This document shows, one piece after another, positions 1-7,295 of a stretch of 37,412 nt of DNA; within the stretch, counting starts at the first letter, position 1, and every line of letters starts with the position of its first letter. The notes under the pieces are model-generated. The model was not told the DNA's origin. It was given only the letters and a program-made list of their open reading frames with translations, and did no database searches. Source of the DNA: Deltaproteobacteria bacterium (GTDB lineage Bacteria > Myxococcota_A > Polyangia > Polyangiales > JADJMO01); assembly GCA_022843175.1 (NCBI GenBank), contig JALHOE010000075.1, positions 1 to 37,412 of the forward strand. The letters are read 5' to 3'. Position numbers and translations under genes: made by a program.

Positions 1-116
1 TCGAGGTCTGCGGCGTGCTGCCGTTGGCGGGCGAGGCCGTGCCGATGCAGCTCCAGGCCGCCGCGGGTTAGCGAAAACCTCGGCAATTTGGCCGGTGTGT
101 TTGTCGACACGACTCC

Positions 117-1016
117 CTGCTCGTCGGCCCCCCCGGCGCCGGCAAGACGATGCTCGCCTCGCGCCTCCCCGGTCTGCTTCCCCCGCTCGGCGACGAGGAG
201 GCGCTCGAGGTCACCGCGCTCCACTCCGTCGCCGGCATCCTCCAAGAGGGCCTCGTGCGGCGGCGCCCGTTCCGCGCGCCGCACCACACCGTGAGCGCGG
301 GAGGTCTCCTCGGCGCCGGCGATCCGCCGCGCCCCGGCGAGGTCTCGCTCGCGCACGAGGGCGTGCTCTTCCTCGACGAGCTCCCGGAGTTTCCGCGGAG
401 CGCGCTCGAGGGCCTGCGCCAGCCGCTGGAGGACGGCGCGATCCGCATCTCGCGCGCGAGGAGCGCGGCCACCTTCCCCGCGCGCAGCCTGCTCCTCGGC
501 GCGATGAACCCGTGCCCGTGCGGCTGGTTCGGGTTCCGGGTGAAGGGGCGCACCTGCAACTGCACGCTCGACCGCGTGAAGAGCTACCGCGCGCGGGTGT
601 CGGGGCCGATGCTCGATCGCATCGACCTCCACGCCGCGGTCGAGCCGGTGCCCATCGCGGCGCTCATGAACGAGGCGGCCACCGCCGAGTCCACCGCCAC
701 CGTGCGCGCCCGCGTACTCGCCGCCCGCGCGCTGCAGCGCGAGCGCTTCCTCCGCGGCGAGACGAGCGCGCCGATCAACGCGCGGCTCACGCCCGGAGAT
801 CTCCGCCGCGTCGCGAGGCCGCGCAAAGAGGTGCGCGAGCTGCTCCAGGCCACGATGGAGCAGGGCAAGCTCTCGGCGCGCGTCTACCACAAGCTCCTGC
901 GCGTCGCGCGCACGATGGCCGACCTCGAGGGCAAGACAGCCGTCGAGTGGCTCCACCTGAGCAACGCAACAGGTTTTCGCGTCCTCGACCGTCCTGTCGA
1001 CGCCGAGGCCGCATAG
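117..1016 (+). CDS. comM: ComM/YifB-type Mg-chelatase-like AAA+ ATPase, 3' part, probably disrupted
   Basis: This is the AAA+ core and C-terminus of the YifB/ComM family, a helicase that in Vibrio promotes branch migration of incoming DNA during natural transformation. Visible are Walker A GPPGAGKT (about 127-150), a Walker B-like run FLDELPEF near 370, the family motif MNPCPCG near 505, the SGPMLDRIDLH sensor segment near 600, and a C-terminal LSARVYHKLLRVARTMADL region. The family normally has about 200 residues before Walker A. Here the same frame carries a TAG at 69-71, and no usable start codon lies between that stop and Walker A. The first in-frame ATG (150) is inside Walker A. The window edge hides the true 5' end. 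Either the gene is a pseudogene or there is a local sequence change or error. recA follows 95 bp downstream. Confidence 0.8.
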   Translation: MLVGPPGAGKTMLASRLPGLLPPLGDEEALEVTALHSVAGILQEGLVRRRPFRAPHHTVSAGGLLGAGDPPRPGEVSLAHEGVLFLDELPEFPRSALEGLRQPLEDGAIRISRARSAATFPARSLLLGAMNPCPCGWFGFRVKGRTCNCTLDRVKSYRARVSGPMLDRIDLHAAVEPVPIAALMNEAATAESTATVRARVLAARALQRERFLRGETSAPINARLTPGDLRRVARPRKEVRELLQATMEQGKLSARVYHKLLRVARTMADLEGKTAVEWLHLSNATGFRVLDRPVDAEAA

Positions 1017-1028
1017 GTCGCCCGCGCC

Positions 1029-1054
1029 GCCGCTCGCAATGGTGCGAGAGCGGC
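1029..1054. other. Inverted repeat between comM and recA
   Basis: GCCGCTCGCA (1029-1038) pairs with TGCGAGAGCGGC (1043-1054) around an ATGG loop, with a two-base bulge. No T-run follows, so it is not a canonical intrinsic terminator. It could end comM transcription or act as an operator ahead of recA. No E. coli-type LexA box (CTGT-N8-ACAG) is visible in the spacer. Confidence 0.35.
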
Positions 1055-1111
1055 GCGATCGATTCGTCGTGAGTGAGCTCCACGCGTGATGCGCGGAGAA
1101 AGGGTCGTGTC

Positions 1112-2134
1112 ATGTTCGAAACGTTTGGTGAGAAGGTCAAAGCGCTCAAGAGCGTCGTCGCGGGCATCGAGAAGCAGTTCGGCAAGGGCGCGCTGATGGC
1201 GCTCGGCGACGTCGAGGCCGAGCCGGTCTCGGTGATCTCGTCGGGCTCCACGGCGATCGACCTCGCGATGGGCGTCGGCGGCTACCCCCGCGGGCGCGTG
1301 ATCGAGATCTTCGGCCCGGAGTCGAGCGGCAAGACCACGCTCACGCTCCACGCCATCGCCGAGGCGCAGCGCGCCGGCGGCATCGCGGCCTTCATCGACG
1401 CCGAGCACGCGCTCGACGTCGCCTACGCCAAGTCGCTCGGAGTCGACACCGAGAAGCTGCTGGTGTCGCAGCCCGACACGGGCGAGCAGGCGCTCGAGAT
1501 CGCCGAGGCGCTCGTCCGCTCGGGCGCCGTCGATCTCGTCGTCGTCGACTCGGTCGCCGCGCTCACGCCCAAGGCGGAGATCGAGGGCGACATGGGCGAC
1601 GCGCACATGGGCCTGCAGGCGCGCTTGATGAGCCAGGCGCTCCGCAAGCTCACCGGCGTCACCCACCGCACGCAGACCACGCTCATCTTCATCAACCAGC
1701 TCCGCCAGAAGATCGGCGTGATGTTCGGCCCCTCCGAGACGACCACCGGAGGCAACGCGCTCAAGTTCTACGCGTCCGTCCGCCTCGACGTGCGCCGCAT
1801 CGCGACCATCAAGTCCGGCGACGAGAAGCTCGGCGCGCGCACCCGGGTGAAGGTCGTGAAGAACAAGTGCGCGCCGCCGTTCTCGGAGGCGGAGTTCGAG
1901 ATCCGCTGGGGCATCGGCATCGACAGTGCCAGCGAGCTCCTCGACCTCGGCCTCGCGCGCGGCGTCGTCGAGAAGGCGGGCGCGCACCTCTCGTTCGGCG
2001 GCGAGCAGCTCGGCCACGGTCGCGAGCGCGCCCGCGAGGCGCTCCTCGGCAACCCGAAGCTGCTCCTCGCCCTGCGCGAGGCGGTGATGGCGGCGGGGCC
2101 GATCAAGCCCGGTCGCCGCGAGGCCGACGCCTGA
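1112..2134 (+). CDS. recA: RecA recombinase
   Basis: RecA forms ATP-dependent filaments on single-stranded DNA for homologous recombination and co-protease activation of LexA. The 340-residue product has the expected length. It shows an N-terminal oligomerisation helix (residues 1-25), Walker A GPESSGKT (68-75), the Walker B-like [12 protein letters not shown], the DNA-binding loop region [20 protein letters not shown], the [14 protein letters not shown] signature, and the [11 protein letters not shown] segment. I chose ATG 1112 because GGAGAAAGGG (1095-1104) sits at Shine-Dalgarno distance. A GTG at 1073 would add 13 residues not typical of the family. The acidic C-terminal tail is short. 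Myxobacteria often carry two recA genes, so a second copy may exist elsewhere. Confidence 0.97.
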   Translation: MFETFGEKVKALKSVVAGIEKQFGKGALMALGDVEAEPVSVISSGSTAIDLAMGVGGYPRGRVIEIFGPESSGKTTLTLHAIAEAQRAGGIAAFIDAEHALDVAYAKSLGVDTEKLLVSQPDTGEQALEIAEALVRSGAVDLVVVDSVAALTPKAEIEGDMGDAHMGLQARLMSQALRKLTGVTHRTQTTLIFINQLRQKIGVMFGPSETTTGGNALKFYASVRLDVRRIATIKSGDEKLGARTRVKVVKNKCAPPFSEAEFEIRWGIGIDSASELLDLGLARGVVEKAGAHLSFGGEQLGHGRERAREALLGNPKLLLALREAVMAAGPIKPGRREADA

Positions 2135-2251
2135 GCCACGGGCGACGGGCGAGCGAACAGAGCGCGCCGGGAGTTTCGGAGAACCAACCTCACCGAAACG
2201 AAACAGCTCCAATGCTCCCGGCGTCCTCTGTTCGCTCGCTCGTCGCGTGGC
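2135..2251. repeat. Large imperfect palindrome 1 downstream of recA
   Basis: The arms 2135-2173 and 2215-2251 are near reverse complements; the core shared by both is the motif GCGAACAGAG / CTCTGTTCGC, flanked by CGGGAG / CTCCCG and GCCACG / CGTGGC. A second, inner hairpin GTTTCGG (2173-2179) / CCGAAAC (2193-2199) lies in the loop. The element starts on the base after the recA stop. It probably acts as a transcription terminator for the convergent genes, or it is a dispersed palindromic repeat. Confidence 0.75.
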
Positions 2252-2258
2252 CGTTGGC

Positions 2259-2429
2259 CCGTCGACCGTCGACCGTGTGCTGTCGACGCTCGCGCGAGCT
2301 GCCGCGAGGTCGCGGCGTCGCGGAGAACGCCTTGTCCCCGTTCTCGAGTGCCCCCTACGCGACGCCGCGTCTTCGCGGCGAGCTCCCCGGCCGGTCGACG
2401 GTTAACGGTCGACGGTCAGCGGTCGACGG
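2259..2429. repeat. Large palindrome 2 with GGTCGACGG tandem arms
   Basis: The core arms CGCGGCGTCGCG (2311-2322) and CGCGACGCCGCG (2358-2369) are perfectly complementary. Pairing extends outward through AGCTGCCGCGAGG and CTTCGCGGCGAGCT. The outer arms carry two overlapping CCGTCGACC units (2259, 2266) on the left and three GGTCGACGG units (2393, 2407, 2421; 14-bp period) on the right. There is no coding sequence here. Together with palindrome 1 this fills the whole 300-bp spacer between recA and the convergent DUF2752 gene. Confidence 0.75.
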
Positions 2430-2435
2430 ACACCC

Positions 2436-2843
2436 TCAGATCGGCGCCGGCCCCCCGAACATCCCACCAAACCGCGCCAGCCACAGCGCGAGCAGCGCGC
2501 CGACGAACGCGTACCACGTGAGGCGCAGCCACCGCGGCAGCGGCGGCGGGAGGCCGGTCTGCACGATGCCGCGGAGCGCGATGAACGCGGTCGGGATCAT
2601 CAACACGGCGGCGGGGATCGCCAGCGGGTGCAGGTGCATCGCGGCGTGCACATCGCCGCGCAGCGCCGTGAGGATCGCGCGCGTGGCGCCGCAGCCGGGG
2701 CAGGGGATGTGGAGCCAGTTGCGCGTCGGGCAGATCGGCACCGGCGCGAACACCAGCAGCGCGAACGAGCCGACCAACAAAAGCGCGCGCCCCCACCGCG
2801 CCGAGGGCGCGACGGGGGCGGGCAACTGCGACTCCACGCTCAA
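2436..2843 (-). CDS. DUF2752 membrane protein
   Basis: A small 135-residue inner-membrane protein. It carries the DUF2752 signature CPGCGATR at residues 48-55, followed by LRGD and a nearby HPLA motif (72-75), as in that family. Hydrophobic stretches at about 20-37, 72-92 and 108-125 suggest three membrane segments. The molecular function of DUF2752 is unknown; the paired cysteines and the following His could bind metal. It starts 10 bp after the end of the zinc-ribbon/DUF4234 gene on the same strand, so the two are probably co-transcribed. DUF2752 genes are often found beside small TM2- or CD225-like membrane protein genes, which fits this pairing. Confidence 0.85.
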   Translation of the reverse strand: MSVESQLPAPVAPSARWGRALLLVGSFALLVFAPVPICPTRNWLHIPCPGCGATRAILTALRGDVHAAMHLHPLAIPAAVLMIPTAFIALRGIVQTGLPPPLPRWLRLTWYAFVGALLALWLARFGGMFGGPAPI

Positions 2844-2853
2844 GCCAAGAAGC

Positions 2854-4197
2854 TTAGCTGAGCGAGGGATCCCAGATCTTGTTGGCCTCGGTCTGGATGA
2901 CCCACGGGATGGCGAGCATCGTCGGCACGCCGAGGAGCACGTTCACCGCGAAGAGGATCCAGATGAGGTTGGTCTTGTCCTCGGCGTTGGGACGACCGGC
3001 GCGCTGCTGACCCTCTTGGATCATCTTGCACGCCTTGGCGACGCCGAGCAGGTACCAGATGCCGCAGGTGACGATCGAGAGGATCACCTGCGTGGTCGGG
3101 TTGTACTCGTCGTTGCGGCCGAGGTACGCGCGGAGCTCGGGCATCAGCTGGTAGTAGAACCAGTAATAACCGTAGATTCCGCAGGTCACGAGGGAGAGCA
3201 GGACGATGGTGACGGGGTTGCGAACCTCGCCACGCGCGCCGGCCATTCCGCCGCCGCCGCCCGCCGGCACCATCGCGCCGAAGCCGGGAGGTGCGCCGCC
3301 CATTTGGCCGGGAGGTGCGCCGAAGCCCTGCGGGGGACCGCCGAACCCACCGGGCGGAGGACCGCCACCGGGAGGACCGCCGAACCCACCGGGCGGAGGA
3401 CCGCCACCGGGAGGACCGCCGAACCCGCCGGGCGGAGGACCGCCACCGGGAGGACCGCCGAACCCACCGGGAGGAGGACCGCCACCGGGAGGACCGCCGA
3501 ACCCGCCGGGCGGAGGACCGCCACCGGGAGGACCGCCGAACCCGCCGGGAGGAGGACCGCCACCAGGAGGACCGCCGAACCCGCCGGGCGGAGGACCGCC
3601 ACCGGGAGGACCGCCGAACCCACCGGGAGGAGGACCGCCGGGAGGAGGACCGCCGAAGCCGCCACCACCGGGAGGAGGACCGCCACCGCCAGGAGGAGGA
3701 CCGCCGAAGCCGCCACCACCGGGAGGAGGACCGCCGAAGCCACCGCCGGCCGCGCCCATTCCCTCGGGAGCGACCATGGTGCCCGCGAACTGGTTCGCGC
3801 CGCCATGACCGCCCGGGGGACCGAACGCCGGAGCCGCGGGCGGAGGAGCCTGCGGAGGCGGAGCAGCCGGGGGAGGACCGCCGAACTGGGCGGGCGGCGG
3901 AGGACCGCCGAAACCACCGGGTGCGGGCGGCGGAGCGCCGGGTGGACCCATGTTGGGGGCCATTCCGACCATCGTGCCCTTGATGTTGGGCTTCGGCGGT
4001 GCGCCGGGCGCAGCCTGCGGCGGCGCCGCGGGCGGAGCTCCGGGAGGGGCAGCAGGGGGAGCCCCCGGCTGCGGTTGATTCATCATCAACATCGTCCCTT
4101 TGAACTTGGGCGCGGCTCCGCCTTTAAGGTTGAAGCCGCACTTCGAGCACGCCGGCGACGTATCGGGATTTTGTGTACCGCAATTCGGGCAGAACAC
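2854..4197 (-). CDS. Zinc-ribbon, Pro/Gly-repeat, DUF4234 membrane protein
   Basis: A 447-residue protein in three parts. The N-terminus is a zinc ribbon with Cys3, Cys6, Cys17 and Cys20 (CPNC...CSKCG). The middle (about 50-320) is a Pro/Gly/Phe/Ala-rich low-complexity region that includes eight tandem 13-residue [13 protein letters not shown] units. The C-terminus is a DUF4234 domain with membrane segments beginning near [19 protein letters not shown] and including [14 protein letters not shown] and a last helix around [16 protein letters not shown] chose the GTG at 4197 because AGGGAGG lies just upstream and the zinc ribbon begins immediately after. The family has no known reaction; a membrane-anchored scaffold is possible. 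Transcription is divergent from the nuo cluster. Confidence 0.85.
   Translation of the reverse strand: MFCPNCGTQNPDTSPACSKCGFNLKGGAAPKFKGTMLMMNQPQPGAPPAAPPGAPPAAPPQAAPGAPPKPNIKGTMVGMAPNMGPPGAPPPAPGGFGGPPPPAQFGGPPPAAPPPQAPPPAAPAFGPPGGHGGANQFAGTMVAPEGMGAAGGGFGGPPPGGGGFGGPPPGGGGPPPGGGGFGGPPPGGPPPGGFGGPPGGGPPPGGFGGPPGGGPPPGGFGGPPGGGPPPGGFGGPPGGGPPPGGFGGPPGGGPPPGGFGGPPGGGPPPGGFGGPPGGGPPPGGFGGPPQGFGAPPGQMGGAPPGFGAMVPAGGGGGMAGARGEVRNPVTIVLLSLVTCGIYGYYWFYYQLMPELRAYLGRNDEYNPTTQVILSIVTCGIWYLLGVAKACKMIQEGQQRAGRPNAEDKTNLIWILFAVNVLLGVPTMLAIPWVIQTEANKIWDPSLS
3343..3654 (-). repeat. Eight 39-bp tandem repeats inside the DUF4234 gene
   Basis: Units begin at 3343, 3382, 3421, 3460, 3499, 3538, 3577 and 3616, each exactly 39 bp apart. 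They differ mainly by single A/G changes, as in GAACCCACCGGG versus GAACCCGCCGGG. The unit is a multiple of three, so copy-number change would keep the reading frame. It is a coding minisatellite. Confidence 0.95.
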
Positions 4198-4343
4198 CGC
4201 TCGCCTCCCTTGGTGAGCACGCGCGTGTCGAAAACGAGTGCGATGCCTCTCGTGATGGAGAGGACATCCCGCGCGGAGCGGCGTGGAGACTACAACCACG
4301 TCGCATCGCTTCACAAGCAAGAGATGCATGTGCGTCGGCGGAA

Positions 4344-4376
4344 GGGCGCGGCGAGAGCACATGTCGCGCCGCGCCC
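4344..4376. other. Hairpin in the divergent spacer
   Basis: GGGCGCGGC (4344-4352) and GCCGCGCCC (4368-4376) form a perfect 9-bp stem around a 15-base loop. It lies in the 338-bp gene-free spacer (4198-4535) between the DUF4234 gene and nuoE. No T-run follows. I see no credible small gene in this spacer. Confidence 0.4.
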
Positions 4377-4417
4377 GTGCGGCGCGAAATCAACGTGTTT
4401 CCACGACGATCGAGCGC

Positions 4418-4447
4418 TTGACTTTCCAGGTGACCGACCACTAGCGT
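4418..4447 (+). promoter_or_regulatory. Possible sigma-70-like promoter for the nuo cluster
   Basis: TTGACT at 4418-4423 matches five of six bases of the -35 consensus. A weak -10 candidate (CTAGCG, or TAGCGT one base later) follows after 17-18 bases. It lies about 90 bases before nuoE and points the right way. The -10 match is poor, so this is only a suggestion. Confidence 0.25.
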
Positions 4448-4535
4448 GCGCGGCGCCCTGCGGCTCGTTTCGAGGGGTTAACGAGCAGTGTACCTCGTGC
4501 GCCTTCTCTGAGTCCTCTGTGACAAGCCGCCGGCG

Positions 4536-5032
4536 ATGAGCGACATGCCCTTCGAACCGACCCAAGAGCTCACGCGCGAGATCGACGACATCCTCTCGCG
4601 CTACCCCAACAAGATGGCTGCGTGCATCCCCGTGCTGCACGCGTGCCAGGCGCAGAACAACTGGGTCTCGCCCGAGGTCATCGACTTCGTCGCGCGCCGA
4701 CTCGACCTGTCCACTGCGCACGTGCAGGGCGTCGTCACCTTCTACACGCTGTTCAACCAGCACCCCGTCGGCAAGCACCAGGTCTGGGTGTGTCGCACGC
4801 TCCCCTGCGCGCTCCGCGGCGGCGAGGACCTCCTCTCCCACTGCGAGAAGCGCCTCGGCATCCACCAGGGCGAGACCACCAAGGACGGCGCGGTCACCCT
4901 GCGGTCGGCCGAGTGCCTCGCGTCGTGCGGCACCGCCCCGATGATGCAGGTCGACAAGGACTACCACGAGAACCTCACGACCGAGCGCGTCGACGAGATC
5001 CTCGAGAGCCTCGGCGCGAAGCTGGTGAAGAA

Positions 5033-5036
<4 letters not shown>
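4536..5036 (+). CDS. nuoE: NADH-quinone oxidoreductase subunit E
   Basis: The 24-kDa-type peripheral subunit of complex I, a thioredoxin-fold protein that holds the N1a [2Fe-2S] cluster next to the NADH site. The four cluster ligands are visible as Cys86 and Cys91 (CRTLPC) and Cys127 and Cys131 (CLASC). The helical N-terminus with [15 protein letters not shown] and the GVVTFYTLF motif is typical. Length (166) is normal. A second ATG at 4545 is possible; neither has a strong Shine-Dalgarno. The stop overlaps the nuoF start by four bases (ATGA), implying translational coupling. It is the first gene of the cluster. Confidence 0.96.
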
Positions 5037-6379
<1,343 letters not shown>

Positions 6380-6391
6380 GGGCACCCTTCG

Positions 6392-6979
6392 ATGGCTCAA
6401 GCCGATCTGCTCGAACGCATCTACTTCGGGATCTGTGCGGTCCTCGCCGTCGCCGGCGCGATCGGCACGGTCTCGTTCCCCAACCCGATCCGCGGCGCGC
6501 TCTCGCTGCTGTTCTCCATCGTGGCGATCGCCGGGCTGTACCTCCAGCTCCACGCGCCGTTCCTCGCGGCGATTCAGCTCATCGTCTACGCGGGCGCGGT
6601 CGTCGTCCTCTTCCTCTTCGTCATCATGCTGATCGGCCCCGACGCGGTGCCCCCCAAGGACTCCCGCGCCATCGTCGCGCGCGTCGGCGGCGGCATCGCC
6701 GGCACTGCGATCGGCGCGCTCGTCATCCTGGTCCTCGCGCGCAAGACGTTCGGCCGCATCCCGGTCGCGCAGGCGGGCTTCGGCTCGGTCGAGTCCATCG
6801 GCGCGCTGCTCTTCAGCGACTACCTCGTTCCCTTCGAGGTCGCGTCGTTCCTGCTCATGGTCGCCATCGTCGGCGCGGTCGCCGTCGCGCGCGGCAAGCA
6901 GCCCGATCCCCAGGCCGCTCCCAAGGATCTCCAAGCGTCCAAGGAGCTCTCGGCCGGCGAGGGCGAGGTGGTCAAATGA
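6392..6979 (+). CDS. nuoJ: NADH-quinone oxidoreductase subunit J
   Basis: A membrane-arm subunit of complex I (ND6 homologue) near the quinone-site end of the proton path. The 195-residue protein has about five hydrophobic segments and the family pattern FPNPIRGALSLL, followed by APFLAAIQLIVYAGAVVVLFLF, whose helix break is typical of the pi-bulge helix TM3. The hydrophilic C-terminal tail (about 170-195) is charged and variable. It sits between nuoF (12 bp upstream) and nuoK (ATGA overlap). Confidence 0.95.
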   Translation: MAQADLLERIYFGICAVLAVAGAIGTVSFPNPIRGALSLLFSIVAIAGLYLQLHAPFLAAIQLIVYAGAVVVLFLFVIMLIGPDAVPPKDSRAIVARVGGGIAGTAIGALVILVLARKTFGRIPVAQAGFGSVESIGALLFSDYLVPFEVASFLLMVAIVGAVAVARGKQPDPQAAPKDLQASKELSAGEGEVVK

Positions 6980-7281
6980 TCCCGATTCCCGCGTTCCTGG
7001 TGCTCGCCGCCATCCTGTTCACGATCGGCACCGTCGGGTTCCTCGTGCGGCGCAACGTGCTCGTCGCGCTCATGAGCATCGAGCTCATGCTCAACGCGAT
7101 CAACCTCACCTTCGTCGCCTTCAACCGGGCGTACCCCAACGAGCACACCGGCCAGACCACTTCGTTCTTCGTCATCGCCATCGCCGCCGCCGAGGCCGCG
7201 GTGGGCTTGGCGATCGTGCTGTCGTTCTTCCGGCTCCGTAAGACCGTCCGGTCCGACAGCGCCGACCTTCTCAAGAACTAA
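6976..7281 (+). CDS. nuoK: NADH-quinone oxidoreductase subunit K
   Basis: A small ND4L homologue with three membrane helices, part of the lateral proton pathway. The two buried glutamates needed for pumping are present: Glu36 (SIELMLNAINL) and Glu73 (AIAAAEAAVGLAI). The length of 101 residues is standard. Its ATG overlaps the nuoJ stop (ATGA), which points to coupled translation. nuoL begins 14 bp after its stop. Confidence 0.97.
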   Translation: MIPIPAFLVLAAILFTIGTVGFLVRRNVLVALMSIELMLNAINLTFVAFNRAYPNEHTGQTTSFFVIAIAAAEAAVGLAIVLSFFRLRKTVRSDSADLLKN

Positions 7282-7295
7282 GAGAACAGAGAGAG

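Noticed and set aside
969-1001. Inverted copy of GCGAAAACCT (71-80) as AGGTTTTCGC (971-980), with GTCGAC-type sequences near both
   Set aside because: The two blocks are not in the order needed for a simple terminal inverted repeat, and 10 bp can match by chance; not enough to call a mobile element.
3343-3654. Possible CRISPR array
   Set aside because: The 39-bp units are directly adjacent with no unique spacers, and lie inside a coding frame.
3206-3983. Plus-strand Pro/Gly-rich and Arg/His/Asp-rich frames opposite the DUF4234 gene
   Set aside because: The 39-bp repeat has no stop in several frames, so these are by-products of the repeat. Only the minus frame has flanking zinc-ribbon and DUF4234 domains.
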